Source of the DNA: Thalassospiraceae bacterium LMO-SO8
GTDB lineage: Bacteria > Pseudomonadota > Alphaproteobacteria > Rhodospirillales > Casp-alpha2
NCBI GenBank assembly: GCA_031655335.1
Contig: CP134226.1
Coordinates: forward strand, 1,488,001 to 1,552,000
DNA length: 64,000 bases
Direction: 5' to 3'
Under the pieces are notes generated by a model that saw only the letters and a list, made by a program, of their open reading frames with translations, ran no database searches and was not told where the DNA came from. Both the position numbers and the translations under genes were made by a program. Numbering within the stretch: position 1 is the first letter of the stretch; every line of letters starts with the position of its first letter. Of this stretch, positions 1 to 8,959 are shown piece after piece.

Positions 1-1
1 C

Positions 2-226
2 GCCGTGCCGTTCCTGGATTCAACCGCCGCCAACACCATCGACGGCCTGGCCCGCAAGGCCCAGCGCCAGGGCGTCGCGGTGATCCTGACCGGCGTATCC
101 GACAGCGTGCGCCGCGACCTGACCAATCACCAGATCACGGCCCCCCTGGTCGCCTTCGAGCCGACCATCGACGCGGCCCTGGCCAAGGTGCGCGGCGCGC
201 GCCCCGCCAACGCCGCGGCCGATTAG
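2..226 (+). CDS. SulP-family anion transporter, C-terminal STAS domain (5' truncated by window edge)
   Basis: Only the last 74 codons are present; the reading frame is open to the left edge. The residues fit the C-terminal half of a STAS domain: a FLDSTAANT stretch at the usual conserved aspartate/serine helix cap, followed by a VAVILTGVSDSVR strand-helix. STAS domains of this type sit on the cytoplasmic end of SulP sulfate/bicarbonate transporters, but the membrane part is outside the window, so a stand-alone STAS protein cannot be excluded. The stop codon overlaps the converging lyase gene by four bases. A beta-carbonic anhydrase lies about 2.3 kb away, and SulP proteins and carbonic anhydrases are sometimes functionally linked. 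Confidence 0.7.
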   Translation, partial: AVPFLDSTAANTIDGLARKAQRQGVAVILTGVSDSVRRDLTNHQITAPLVAFEPTIDAALAKVRGARPANAAAD

Positions 227-1161
227 TCGTCGCCGCCCGGCTGGAAGCCCACGGAGTCCTGATATTTCTCCAGTTCCGCCTCACCCATGTAGGCTTCTTC
301 CCATTTGATGATCTGATCGAAGCCGGCGAAGGTGTGGAAATCACCGACCGGATGGCCCTTCAGGGAATCGAATAGTTCGGCCTCGGCCATGGGACCCCGT
401 TCCTTCATGTCGGCGGCGAAGGAATAAAGCGCCTTCAGGGTCGCGCGGTGCGCCGCCCCCGGCAGAATGGTGAGCGCGATGCCGAGCGCCGTCATCTCCT
501 CGGACGTGAAGCGCGGCGACACCCCGGTCTGGTTGTAGAGGATCGGGCCGTCGACTTCCTTGCAGATGCGCTCGACCTCTTCCCGCGTGGTCGGGCCTTC
601 GACGAAGGCGATGTCGGCGCCGGCTTCCAGGTAGGCGTTGGCGCGTTCGATGGCGATGTCCAGGTTGCCGCCGTGGGCCCCCCGGGCGTCCGTGCGCGCG
701 ATCAGCACGAAATCGGGATCGAGTTCGTCGCGCACATCGGCCGCCGCCCGGTACTTGCCGACCGCTTCCGCCATGGGGATCACCCGGCGTCCGGCGACAT
801 GGCCGCAGCGCTTGGGGATGGCCTGGTCCTCGATATGGATCGCGGCGGCCCCCGTCTGAATGTATTCCCGCACGCAGCGGATCACGTTGATGGCGTTGCC
901 GTAGCCGTTGTCGGCGTCGGCGATCAGCGGCACCTTCACCGCGTTCGCCATGTAGCGCGCGTTGAGATGCATTTCCGTCATCGTCGCGAGACCCGCGTCG
1001 GGCATGCCGAGCAAGGCGAGCGAGGTGCCGTAGCCGGTCATGTAGACGGCGGGAAAGCCGACCAGTTCCATGACCTTGGCGGACATGGCGTCGTAGCAGC
1101 CGGGCACGACGAGGGTTTCGTTGGATTTAAGCAGTTCGCGAAGCTGGGTGGTGGCGCGCAC
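223..1161 (-). CDS. Isocitrate lyase/PEP mutase superfamily lyase (oxaloacetate decarboxylase or dimethylmalate lyase type)
   Basis: A 312-residue TIM-barrel enzyme of the PEP mutase/isocitrate lyase superfamily. Visible marks are the substrate-loop motif VPGCYDAMSAKV near the N-terminus, an ADADNGYGN metal-binding segment, an IHIEDQ strand and the catalytic-loop signature KRCGHVAGR carrying the family cysteine. These enzymes cleave or form C-C bonds next to a carboxylate using Mg2+. The exact substrate (oxaloacetate, 2,3-dimethylmalate or methylisocitrate) cannot be read from sequence. I chose the GTG at 1161 because a GGAGGA ribosome site sits just upstream; the frame stays open for another 278 codons, but that stretch is antisense to ampG and has no homology. 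The 3' end overlaps the SulP gene. Confidence 0.85.
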   Translation of the reverse strand: MRATTQLRELLKSNETLVVPGCYDAMSAKVMELVGFPAVYMTGYGTSLALLGMPDAGLATMTEMHLNARYMANAVKVPLIADADNGYGNAINVIRCVREYIQTGAAAIHIEDQAIPKRCGHVAGRRVIPMAEAVGKYRAAADVRDELDPDFVLIARTDARGAHGGNLDIAIERANAYLEAGADIAFVEGPTTREEVERICKEVDGPILYNQTGVSPRFTSEEMTALGIALTILPGAAHRATLKALYSFAADMKERGPMAEAELFDSLKGHPVGDFHTFAGFDQIIKWEEAYMGEAELEKYQDSVGFQPGGDD

Positions 1162-1271
1162 GGGATGGGTCCTCCGGTTGGCATGGTGTTTGTGATTGCC
1201 CCGGATTTTGGCGGCTTTCGCGAAAAGAGTCCCGCACTTTGTATACAAAATGCCCCGTGCGGGACGGGCGA

Positions 1272-2534
1272 TCAGCGGAAATGCCGATCCTTGTTCATCA
1301 GCCAGAGCAGGACCAGGAGGGCCGGGATCGCCGCCGCCGTGGTGCCGACGAAATAGAGCTTCCAGCCCAGGGCCTGGGCCGCCTCGCCGCCGCCGGCGAC
1401 GAAGATCTTGCGGCCGAGCGCCGCGAAGGCCGACAGCAGGGCGTACTGCGTGGCCGAGTAGGCGCGGTCGCAGAACCCGGACAGATAGGCGACGAAGGCC
1501 GCCGTCGCCATGGCCGAGGTCAGGTTTTCCAGCGCGATGGTCACGGTCAGGGCCGGGATCGACGGCCCCTGCCCCGCCAGCCAGGCGAAGGCCAGGTTGG
1601 CCGCCGCCTGCATCACGCCGCAGGCGAACAGAGCCCGCAACAGCCCGAAGCGGGCGACCAGGACGCCGCCCAGGATGGCGCCCGCGATGCTCATGGCGAA
1701 GCCCCAGGCCTTGGTCACCAGGGCGATCTCGGTCTTGGTGAAGCCGATATCCAGATAGAACGGATTGGCCATCACGCCGAGCAAGCCCTCGCCGTATTGG
1801 AACAGGGTGATGAAGACCAGCACCATGGCCCAGTTGCGCCGGGTCATGAAATCCAGGAACGGTTCGATCAGGGCGGCGCGGAACGGCTGGTCCGTGCGCG
1901 CGGGCGGGCGCTTGGGCTCGGGCGAGGTCAGGGTCGCGGCGAGGCCCACGGCCATGAGCGCCGCCATCACGCAGTACGCCGCCTGCCAGCCCCACTGGTC
2001 GGCGATCAACAGCGCCCCGGCCCCGGACGCCAGCACGCCGACCCGGTAGCCGTTGACGAAGTTGGCCGTGCCGGGCCCTTCCAGGTCGCGCTCGAGCGAG
2101 TCGATGCGGTAGGCGTCGGCGACGATGTCCTGGGTCGCCGAGGCCGCCGCCAGAACCACGGCCCAGAACGCGGTCAGGGCCAGGTTCGCCGCCGGGTCCG
2201 AGGTGCCGAGAAACAGGATCGCCAGCGCCACGGCACCTTGCGACAGCAGCAGCCAGGACCGGCGCTGCCCAAAGCGGCGGGTGAGATAGGGGATCGGCGT
2301 CTGGTTGACCACGGGCGCCCAGACGGGTTTGAACACATAGGCCGAGCCGGCCAGGGCGAACCAGCCGATGGCGGCGACGGAAAGCCCCGATTCCCGCAGC
2401 CAGGCCGACAGGGTGGAGAACACCAGGAGATAAGGCAGGCCGCTGGAAAATCCCAGGAACAGCTGAATCAGCGCCGGGCGGCGGACATGCCCCGCAAGGG
2501 CGTCGGCCCAGTCGGGGCGCCGGGCCCGGTTCAC
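1272..2534 (-). CDS. ampG: AmpG-like MFS muropeptide/anhydromuropeptide permease
   Basis: A 420-residue, strongly hydrophobic major-facilitator protein with about 12 predicted membrane segments. The N-terminal FSSGLPYLLVFSTLSAWLRE stretch, the WAP motif and the ASATQDIVADAYRI motif after the fourth helix are characteristic of the AmpG/PAT family, which imports GlcNAc-anhydromuramyl peptides across the inner membrane for peptidoglycan recycling. The start is GTG at 2534, with a purine-rich AAGGAC upstream. It lies 110 bp upstream of the lyase gene on the same strand and just downstream of the carbonic anhydrase gene. No beta-lactamase or AmpR partner is seen, so recycling rather than induction is the likely role. 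Confidence 0.85.
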   Translation of the reverse strand: MNRARRPDWADALAGHVRRPALIQLFLGFSSGLPYLLVFSTLSAWLRESGLSVAAIGWFALAGSAYVFKPVWAPVVNQTPIPYLTRRFGQRRSWLLLSQGAVALAILFLGTSDPAANLALTAFWAVVLAAASATQDIVADAYRIDSLERDLEGPGTANFVNGYRVGVLASGAGALLIADQWGWQAAYCVMAALMAVGLAATLTSPEPKRPPARTDQPFRAALIEPFLDFMTRRNWAMVLVFITLFQYGEGLLGVMANPFYLDIGFTKTEIALVTKAWGFAMSIAGAILGGVLVARFGLLRALFACGVMQAAANLAFAWLAGQGPSIPALTVTIALENLTSAMATAAFVAYLSGFCDRAYSATQYALLSAFAALGRKIFVAGGGEAAQALGWKLYFVGTTAAAIPALLVLLWLMNKDRHFR

Positions 2535-2567
2535 GATCTTACGTCCTTGCCCCGCACGCGGCGGCGC

Positions 2568-3206
2568 TCAGCCGACGGGCTTGAACTTGCCCTGGGCCCC
2601 GTCGTAGACGGACAACTTGGCCTCGGCGATGTCGATGTACCAGCCGTGAAGCTGTAGCTCCCCGGCCTCGACCCGCTCGCGGACCCAGGGAAAGGTGGTC
2701 AGGTTCTCGAGCGAGACCAGCACCGCGTTCTGTTCGCACACCCGGGTGCGGGTGGCGTCGTCGGCGCCGGCCATGGTCGCCAGCACGCGGCGGTGGGCGG
2801 CGGCCAGCATGGACACCCATTGCGTGACGAAGGTGAATTGCCCGCCTTCCGTGTCGGCGTTCATCATCGCCTTGACCCCGCCGCAGTGGGCATGGCCCAG
2901 AACGATGACGTGCTTCACGTTAAGGCCCAGAACCGCGAATTCGAGGGCCGCCGAGGTGCCGTGAAACTTGCCGTCCTCTTCCAACGGCGGCACCAGGTTG
3001 GCGACGTTGCGGATCATGAACAGGTCGCCCGGATCGGTCTGGAACAAGGTCGCGGGTTCGACCCGGGAGTCCGAACAGGCGATGACCGCGACCTGGGGGC
3101 GTTGGCCCTGGGCCACCAGTTCCTGGATCAGGGGCTTGGAATCCTGGAAAGCCCCGGCGCGAAACCGGCGGTATCCATCGAGAAGCTTGTCCACGCCGGT
3201 CGTCAT
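2568..3206 (-). CDS. Beta-class carbonic anhydrase
   Basis: A 212-residue cytoplasmic enzyme that interconverts CO2 and bicarbonate. The zinc site is complete: C44 with the D46-R48 dyad in CSDSR, and H105 and C108 in GHAHCGG. Length and motif spacing match type I beta-carbonic anhydrases (Can/CynT). It starts at ATG 3206, 21 bp downstream of the typA stop, so the two may be co-transcribed. The likely role is supplying bicarbonate to carboxylases or linking to the SulP-like transporter at the window edge; the latter link is an inference from proximity only. Confidence 0.95.
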   Translation of the reverse strand: MTTGVDKLLDGYRRFRAGAFQDSKPLIQELVAQGQRPQVAVIACSDSRVEPATLFQTDPGDLFMIRNVANLVPPLEEDGKFHGTSAALEFAVLGLNVKHVIVLGHAHCGGVKAMMNADTEGGQFTFVTQWVSMLAAAHRRVLATMAGADDATRTRVCEQNAVLVSLENLTTFPWVRERVEAGELQLHGWYIDIAEAKLSVYDGAQGKFKPVG

Positions 3207-3227
3207 CTGCGGAAGGATCCTTCTGCC

Positions 3228-5069
3228 TTAGGCGGATTCGGCCTCGCGGCGTCGTTCCGCCTTCTTGCGTTCGTTGGGGTCCAGGATCGCCTTGCGCAGG
3301 CGGATCGACTTGGGCGTCACCTCGACCCGTTCGTCATCGTCGATGTAGCTGATGGCCTGCTCCAAGGTCAACCTCCGGGGCGGCGTCAGACGGATGGCGT
3401 CGTCCTTGCCCGAGGCCCGCATGTTGGTCAGCTGCTTGGACTTCATGGGGTTGACCTCAAGGTCGTTGGGCCGCGCGTTCTCGCCGATGATCATGCCTTC
3501 GTAGACGGCCTCGCCGGCGCCGATGAACATGAAGCCGCGTTCCTCCAGGTTGGCGAGGGCGAAGGCCACGCTCTGGCCGCCCGCGTTGGAGATCAGCACG
3601 CCGCTGCGCCGGCCCGGCACGTTGCCGCGGAACGGGCCGTAGGCATGGAACAGGCGGCTCATCACGCCGGTGCCGCGGGTTTCCGTCATGAAGTCGCCGT
3701 GATAGCCGATCAGGCCACGGGTCGGGACATGGAATTCAAGGCGCACCTTGCCGCCGCCCGAGGGCCGCATGGCCAAAAGGTCGCCCTTGCGCAGGCTCAA
3801 GGATTCCACGACGGTGCCGGAATATTCCTCGTCCACGTCGATGACGACTTCCTCGATCGGCTCTTCGCGCTGACCCGTTTCCGGGTTGTTGCGGTACAGC
3901 ACGCGGGGCCGCGAGATCGACAGCTCGAAGCCCTCGCGGCGCATCTGTTCGATCAGCACGCCCAGTTGCAGTTCGCCGCGCCCGGCCACGTCGAAGGCGT
4001 TGTCGTCGGGCGTTTCGGTGATGCGGATGGCGACGTTGCCCTCGGCCTCGCGGTCGAGGCGGTTGCGGATCACCCGCGACTGCACCTTGTCGCCGTCCTT
4101 GCCGGCGAGCGGCGAATCGTTGATCGAGAAGGTCACCGACAGGGTCGGCGGATCGACCGGCTGCGCGGCCAGCGGTTCCGTCACCTGCGGATCGCAGAGC
4201 GTGTCGGCGACGGTCGCCTTGGCCAGGCCGGCGATGGCGACGATGTCGCCCGCTTCGGCGCGGTCCACGGGCTGACGTTTGAGGTCGCGGAACACCAGGA
4301 TCTTGGACACCCGGCCCTGTTCGACCAGCTTGCCGTGACGGTTGAGCGCCTTGATCGGCATGTTGGCTTCGATCACGCCGGACTGGATGCGCCCGGTCAG
4401 GATGCGGCCCAGGTAGGGGTCGGCCTCCAGGGTCGTCGCCAGGATGGTGAAGGGGGCGTCGACCGGGCCCACGTCGGGGGAGGGCACATGGTCGGTGATC
4501 ATCTTGAACAGGGGCGTCAGGCCGTCGTCGCGGGCATCGGGGCTGAGCCCGGCCCAGCCGTTGCGGCCCGAGGCATAGAGCATCGGGAAATCGAGCTGCG
4601 CGTCGTTGGCGTCGAGCGCGGCGAACAGATCGAAGACCTCTTCGTGCACTTCGTCGATGCGGGCGTCGGGACGGTCGACCTTGTTGATGACGACGATCGG
4701 GCGCAGGCCCAGCTTCAGCGCCTTGCCGAGCACGAACTTGGTCTGCGGCATGGGGCCCTCGGCCGCGTCGACCAGCAGCACCACGCCGTCGACCATGCCG
4801 AGAATGCGTTCCACCTCGCCGCCGAAATCGGCGTGACCGGGCGTGTCGACGATGTTGATGCGGTAATCTTCCCATTCCACCGACGTGCATTTCGCCAGGA
4901 TGGTGATGCCGCGCTCGCGTTCCAGATCGCCGGAATCGAGGGCGCGTTCGGCCACCGCCTGATTGGCGCGGAAGGCGCCGGACTGGCGCAAAAGCCCGTC
5001 GACGAGGGTGGTTTTGCCATGGTCGACGTGGGCGATGATGGCGATGTTTCGGAGCAGGGTCCGGGTCAT
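3228..5069 (-). CDS. typA: Ribosome-associated translational GTPase TypA/BipA
   Basis: A 613-residue translation-factor GTPase. G-motifs are intact: G1 AHVDHGKT (residues 13-20), G2 RGITI (53-57), G3 DTPGH (75-79) and G4 NKVD (129-132). These are followed by EF-G-like domains and the BipA-specific C-terminal domain with [20 protein letters not shown]. BipA binds 70S ribosomes and assists large-subunit assembly and growth at low temperature or under stress. It starts at ATG 5069. A TATATA -10-like element lies on the minus strand at 5124-5129, so it may have its own promoter in the 114-bp gap after the kinase gene; no convincing -35 was found. Confidence 0.97.
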   Translation of the reverse strand: MTRTLLRNIAIIAHVDHGKTTLVDGLLRQSGAFRANQAVAERALDSGDLERERGITILAKCTSVEWEDYRINIVDTPGHADFGGEVERILGMVDGVVLLVDAAEGPMPQTKFVLGKALKLGLRPIVVINKVDRPDARIDEVHEEVFDLFAALDANDAQLDFPMLYASGRNGWAGLSPDARDDGLTPLFKMITDHVPSPDVGPVDAPFTILATTLEADPYLGRILTGRIQSGVIEANMPIKALNRHGKLVEQGRVSKILVFRDLKRQPVDRAEAGDIVAIAGLAKATVADTLCDPQVTEPLAAQPVDPPTLSVTFSINDSPLAGKDGDKVQSRVIRNRLDREAEGNVAIRITETPDDNAFDVAGRGELQLGVLIEQMRREGFELSISRPRVLYRNNPETGQREEPIEEVVIDVDEEYSGTVVESLSLRKGDLLAMRPSGGGKVRLEFHVPTRGLIGYHGDFMTETRGTGVMSRLFHAYGPFRGNVPGRRSGVLISNAGGQSVAFALANLEERGFMFIGAGEAVYEGMIIGENARPNDLEVNPMKSKQLTNMRASGKDDAIRLTPPRRLTLEQAISYIDDDERVEVTPKSIRLRKAILDPNERKKAERRREAESA

Positions 5070-5183
5070 GAGATCGGGTCGCTTCTAAATAAGGTGAGGG
5101 ATGCGCAGCGTTGCGCTGGGCGCTATATAAGGCCAGCCGCCGCAAGATGCCAGAAAATGCTGCGCTGCAACCCTGGACGGTTG

Positions 5184-6194
5184 CTAGTCGGCGGCGTCCC
5201 AGCCGCGCAGCTTGAGCGCCATGGCGGCCTTGAGATCGGTTTCCGGGCGGGCGCCGATCTGGGCGATGACCTCGGCGGCGGCGATGCCGCCCATGCGGGC
5301 ACAGGTCTCAAGAGCCTCGTTCCGGGTATAACCGTAAAGGAAACCGGCGGCATAGGCGTCGCCGGCGCCGGTGGTGTCGATGACCTGGGTGACCGGGGCG
5401 GCCTTGACCGCCTCGACGCCGGCCGCGCTGACCACGACGGAGCCCTTTTCCGACCGCGTCAGGGCCGCGACCTTGCAGTGGCCCTTGACCTTGTCCAGGG
5501 CGGCGTCGAAGTCGTCGACTTGGTAAAGCGCCGTGATTTCGGCCTCGTTGGCGAACAGGATGTCGACATGGCCTTCGATGAGATCGAGGAAATCGGCGCG
5601 GTGGCGGTCGACGCAGAAGGGATCGGACAGCGACAGCGCGACCTCGCGCCCGGCGGCGCGGGCGGCCTCGGCAGCGGTGCGGAAGGCCTCTTTGGCGTCT
5701 TCCGGGTCCCACAGATAGCCTTCCAGATAGGTCACGCGGGCGGCCTTGATGACCTCCAGATCCACGTCGGCGGGCTTCAGATGAATACTGGCGCCGAGAT
5801 AGGTCAGCATGGTGCGCTGGGCGTCCGGGGTGACCAGGACCAGGCAATTGGCCGTGGCCGGGCCGTCTTCCGCGGGGGCGGTGTCGAAATGCACGCCGAG
5901 CGAGCGGATGTCATGGGTGAAGATGCGCCCGAAGGCGTCGTTCTTGACCTTGCCGGCGAAGGCGCATTTGGCGCCCAGCCCGGCCAGCACCGCGATGGTG
6001 TTGGCGGCGGACCCGCCGGAACATTCCATGGCCGGGCCGGCCTTGTCGTAGACCGCCGCGGCCTGCGCCTCGTCGCACAGGGTCATGGCGCCCTTGGCCA
6101 GGCCTTCGCGGTCCAGGAAGGCGTCATCGGTCTGGGTCAGAACATCGACGATGGCATTGCCGATACCGACAACGTCGAAACGGGGATTGGACAT
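5184..6194 (-). CDS. PfkB-family sugar/nucleoside kinase, adenosine-kinase-like
   Basis: A 336-residue ribokinase-fold enzyme. It shows the N-terminal GIGNAIVDV strand, the PfkB signature-1-like CSGGSAANT region (58-66), and the C-terminal DTTGAGDA anion hole at 273-280 with D279 as the catalytic base. Alphaproteobacterial proteins of this type are generally annotated as adenosine kinases, which phosphorylate adenosine to AMP with ATP. A ribokinase or fructokinase substrate cannot be ruled out. I chose ATG 6194 over the in-frame ATG at 6209 because a GAAAGAGG ribosome site lies between them. It is upstream of typA on the same strand. Confidence 0.85.
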   Translation of the reverse strand: MSNPRFDVVGIGNAIVDVLTQTDDAFLDREGLAKGAMTLCDEAQAAAVYDKAGPAMECSGGSAANTIAVLAGLGAKCAFAGKVKNDAFGRIFTHDIRSLGVHFDTAPAEDGPATANCLVLVTPDAQRTMLTYLGASIHLKPADVDLEVIKAARVTYLEGYLWDPEDAKEAFRTAAEAARAAGREVALSLSDPFCVDRHRADFLDLIEGHVDILFANEAEITALYQVDDFDAALDKVKGHCKVAALTRSEKGSVVVSAAGVEAVKAAPVTQVIDTTGAGDAYAAGFLYGYTRNEALETCARMGGIAAAEVIAQIGARPETDLKAAMALKLRGWDAAD

Positions 6195-6427
6195 GAAAAC
6201 CTCTTTCAACTCATTCCGCCCCGAAGCGGCCTTGCCGGGCCGCGTCGTTCCGGGCGCTGGTTGGGCGCGGAGTATACCGATGACGAACGTGGCGTCTACC
6301 CCACCCTCATGGATGGGGCCGGGGGGGCCTTGCGGGCGGCGGGCGGACCGGCGTAAAACCGGGGACCGCCAGACCCGGCCGTGACCCGGCCCCTTGACGC
6401 CACCCAGGAACAGGACACCTCTTTTCC

Positions 6428-7192
6428 ATGATCGATGCCCTCGTCAAAGGCGTCCAGCAACTGGGCGACAAGAACACCCAGAAACCGCTGTGGATTTCCA
6501 TCGCCGTGGCGCTCGGCGTGTTCGCCCTGCTGTGGACGACCTCGGGCGCGCTCATCAAATACACGGCGGTGTTCGAGCTCGGCTGGCTTGAGACCATCGC
6601 CGACGGGCTCGGCTGGGCCCTGGTCCTGGTGCTGACCTGGGTCCTGTTTCCCGGCGTGGTGTCGGCCGTGGTCGCCCTGTTCCTGGACCGGATCGCCGAA
6701 TCGGTCGAGGCCCGCCATTATCCGGACCTGGGCCCGGCCAAGGGCCAGGCCGTGGGCGAGCAGGTCATCGCGGCGCTGCGGTTTCTCGGCGTCATGGTGT
6801 CGCTCAACCTGGTGATCCTGCCGACCATGCTGATGGGCCCGGTCTATCCGGTGCTGTTCTATTGCGTGAACGGATACCTGCTGGGCCGCGAGTATTTCGA
6901 GATGGTCGCCGCCCGGCGCATCGACCTGGCCGGCACCCAGCGCCTGCGCCAGGCCCACGGCGGGCGGCTGTTCCTGACCGGGGTCGCCATTGCCTTTCTT
7001 TTGACAATTCCCGTGGTCAATCTCCTGACTCCGGTGATCGCCACGGCGGCCATGGTCCATCAGTTCGAAAAATGGCGGCGGCGGGGAACCTCGGGACAAT
7101 CGGGAGGGACGCGGGGCGGCCCCCCGCAGGGCGCGCATCCGGCCCGTCCGGGCGCCAATTCCGTGCTGGACGGATCAGGGCCCAAGGCGTAA
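6428..7192 (+). CDS. EI24 domain integral membrane protein (CysZ-like)
   Basis: A 254-residue membrane protein with four or five hydrophobic segments (around residues 22-42, 55-85, 115-150 and 178-208) and the EI24/CysZ-type motifs FPGVVSAVVALFLDRIAESVE and YLLGREYFEMVAARR. E. coli CysZ is a sulfate transporter, but alphaproteobacterial EI24 proteins are mostly uncharacterised, so sulfate uptake is only a possibility. The C-terminal 45 residues are Gly/Pro/Arg-rich and probably disordered. It is followed after 10 bp by a bactofilin gene, and the pair with the next lipoprotein gene looks like one transcription unit. Confidence 0.8.
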   Translation: MIDALVKGVQQLGDKNTQKPLWISIAVALGVFALLWTTSGALIKYTAVFELGWLETIADGLGWALVLVLTWVLFPGVVSAVVALFLDRIAESVEARHYPDLGPAKGQAVGEQVIAALRFLGVMVSLNLVILPTMLMGPVYPVLFYCVNGYLLGREYFEMVAARRIDLAGTQRLRQAHGGRLFLTGVAIAFLLTIPVVNLLTPVIATAAMVHQFEKWRRRGTSGQSGGTRGGPPQGAHPARPGANSVLDGSGPKA

Positions 7193-7202
7193 GTAATTGA
7201 CT

Positions 7203-7784
7203 ATGTTTGGGAAGAAAAAGGACGGCCCGACCGCACCGGCACCGGCCGCCCAGAAGGAAGCTGACGTGAGCGACGAAACAAAAGACGACGGCGGGGACCT
7301 CTCCGCGCCGCCCCTGAAACCATTTTCCCGCAAGGGCTCCCACGCGCCCAAGCCGCCCACATCGTCCGGCATGGCGTCCGAGATGCACCGCCGCCCGCCG
7401 GAGGTCTCGACCACGGCCCGGCGCATCGACCGCGCGCGCTCGCTCGACACCGCGTCGGACCAGAAGCGCCTGATCGTCGGCCGCGACATTTCCCTGACCG
7501 GCGAGATCACCTCCTGCGACCGTCTGGTCGTCGAAGGCCAGGTCGAGGTCACCCTGCCCGCCGCGCGCCTGATCGAGGTCGCGCCGACCGGCGTGTTCAA
7601 GGGCAACGCCGACGTCGAGGAAGCCGATATCTCCGGCCGTTTCGAAGGCGAACTGATCGCCCGCGGGCGCCTGGTCGTCCGCGCCGGCGGCCGCGTCCAG
7701 GGCAAGATCCGCTATGGCCGGATCGTCATCGAACAGGGTGGCGAGATTTCCGGCGACATGCAGACCCTCGACGAGGGCGAATAA
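7203..7784 (+). CDS. Bactofilin family polymer-forming protein
   Basis: A 193-residue bactofilin. Residues 1 to about 85 are Lys/Ala/Pro-rich and probably disordered; residues about 86-190 form the right-handed beta-helix, visible as repeated short Gly/Val/Ile strands (IVGRDISLTGEI, RLVVEGQVEV, IVIEQGGEISGDM). Bactofilins polymerise without nucleotide into membrane-associated scaffolds that position cell-wall enzymes or polar structures. ATG 7203 (MFGKKK) was chosen; a TTG two codons upstream is also in frame. The basic FGKKK N-terminus may act as a membrane-targeting segment, as in other bactofilins. It sits between the EI24 gene and a small lipoprotein gene. Confidence 0.92.
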   Translation: MFGKKKDGPTAPAPAAQKEADVSDETKDDGGDLSAPPLKPFSRKGSHAPKPPTSSGMASEMHRRPPEVSTTARRIDRARSLDTASDQKRLIVGRDISLTGEITSCDRLVVEGQVEVTLPAARLIEVAPTGVFKGNADVEEADISGRFEGELIARGRLVVRAGGRVQGKIRYGRIVIEQGGEISGDMQTLDEGE

Positions 7785-7789
7785 GCCCG

Positions 7790-8221
7790 GTGCCTGCCCC
7801 GCGCCGCCGCCGCCTTCTTGTTCCCCTGATCCTCGGCCTTGCGCTGGCCGGCTGCGCCGGTGACGGCATGGCCCCGCCGGCATCCTCCGGGCCGCCCGCG
7901 GCGGCCGGGTCGTCGGGCGCGGCCCCGGCCGAGCCCGAGGTCGCCGCCCTGCCGCCCCTGCCCCGCATCGCCGTCCAGGCGGTTCTGGGATATTCCCGCC
8001 CCGATCTGGTCGCCGCGTTCGGCGCCCCCGCCTTCAGCCGCATCGACAAGGGGGCGGAAATCCTGCGTTTCCAGGGCGAGGGCTGCGTGCTCGACGTGTT
8101 CCTGTACAAGGACGCCAAGGACGCCGCCGCCCGGGTCGCCCATGTCGAGGCCCGCGACGAGGCCGGCAAGGCGACCGACCGCCAGTCCTGCGTCGACGCG
8201 ACGCCGCGCCTGCGCGGATAA
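7790..8221 (+). CDS. Hypothetical lipoprotein
   Basis: A 143-residue protein with a basic N-terminus (PRRRR), a hydrophobic stretch and the lipobox LALAGC, giving a predicted acylated cysteine at residue 22. An Ala/Pro-rich linker follows, then a globular part of about 85 residues with the conserved-looking segment VQAVLGYSRPDLVAAFGAPAFSRIDKGAEI. I do not recognise the family; the globular part resembles small SmpA/BamE-like outer-membrane lipoproteins only in a general way. It begins with GTG five bases after the bactofilin stop, so the two are likely co-translated. It converges on nth with four bases between the stops. Confidence 0.75.
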   Translation: MPAPRRRRLLVPLILGLALAGCAGDGMAPPASSGPPAAAGSSGAAPAEPEVAALPPLPRIAVQAVLGYSRPDLVAAFGAPAFSRIDKGAEILRFQGEGCVLDVFLYKDAKDAAARVAHVEARDEAGKATDRQSCVDATPRLRG

Positions 8222-8225
8222 GCGC

Positions 8226-8858
8226 TTAAACGGTTTTTCCTTTAAATCGACAAAGATCGGCGACGACGCAGACCGCGCAGTCGGGCTTGCGCGCCTTGCA
8301 TACGTAGCGCCCGTGCAGGATCAGCCAATGGTGGGCGTGGCGCATGTAAGCGGCGGGCGTGACCTTCATCAGTTTCTTTTCGACCGCCAAGGGCGTCTTG
8401 CCCGGCGCAATGCCCGTGCGGTTGCCGATGCGGAAGATATGGGTATCGACGGCGATGGTCGGCTCGCCGAAGGCGATGTTGCGCACCACGTTGGCGGTCT
8501 TGCGCCCGACGCCGGGCAGGGCTTCCAGGGCCTCCTGGTCGTTGGGCACGACGGAGCCGTGCCGTTCGATCAGGATGTTGCACAGCCTGAACACGTTGGC
8601 CGCCTTGGTGCGGTAGAGGCCGATGGTCTTCACGTAATCCCTGATCTTGGCCTCGCCCAGCGCCGCCATCTTTTCCGGCGTGTCGGCGATCTTGAACAAC
8701 GGGCCCGTCGCCTTGTTGACGCCGACGTCCGTGGCCTGGGCCGACAGCACCACCGCGACCAGCAGGGTGAACGGGTTGACCCAGTCCAACTCACCCTTGG
8801 GCTCCGGGTTCTGGGCTTGCAGGCGGCGGTAGAATTCCTCGATATCGGCTTTCTTCAT
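8226..8858 (-). CDS. nth: Endonuclease III (DNA glycosylase/AP lyase)
   Basis: A 210-residue base-excision repair enzyme that removes oxidised pyrimidines and cleaves at the abasic site. The helix-hairpin-helix LPGVGRKTANVV carries K120, the Schiff-base lysine. D138 lies in AVDTHIFR, and the [4Fe-4S] ligands are C187, C194, C197 and C203. All of these positions coincide with E. coli Nth numbering, which supports the ATG at 8858 rather than the longer frame starting at 8903. A GAAGAAAG purine tract precedes this start. Its start faces the adenylate cyclase gene on the opposite strand. Confidence 0.97.
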   Translation of the reverse strand: MKKADIEEFYRRLQAQNPEPKGELDWVNPFTLLVAVVLSAQATDVGVNKATGPLFKIADTPEKMAALGEAKIRDYVKTIGLYRTKAANVFRLCNILIERHGSVVPNDQEALEALPGVGRKTANVVRNIAFGEPTIAVDTHIFRIGNRTGIAPGKTPLAVEKKLMKVTPAAYMRHAHHWLILHGRYVCKARKPDCAVCVVADLCRFKGKTV

Positions 8859-8959
8859 GGCGCTTTCTTCATGGCCGGACCTTCGGTTCTTGATGCATGT
8901 CATGCCGCCCCCGCCGGGGCGCCGCTAGATTGCCACCGACACCCGGCCCGGAACAACCA

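Noticed and set aside
1162-1995. N-terminal extension of the PEP-mutase-family lyase
   Set aside because: The extension is antiframe to ampG and unconserved; a GGAGGA site directly precedes GTG 1161.
2793-6356. 1187-codon open frame on the plus strand
   Set aside because: It lies antisense to the carbonic anhydrase, typA and kinase genes, has repetitive His/Gly/Asp/Val composition typical of GC-rich shadow frames, and shows no domain.
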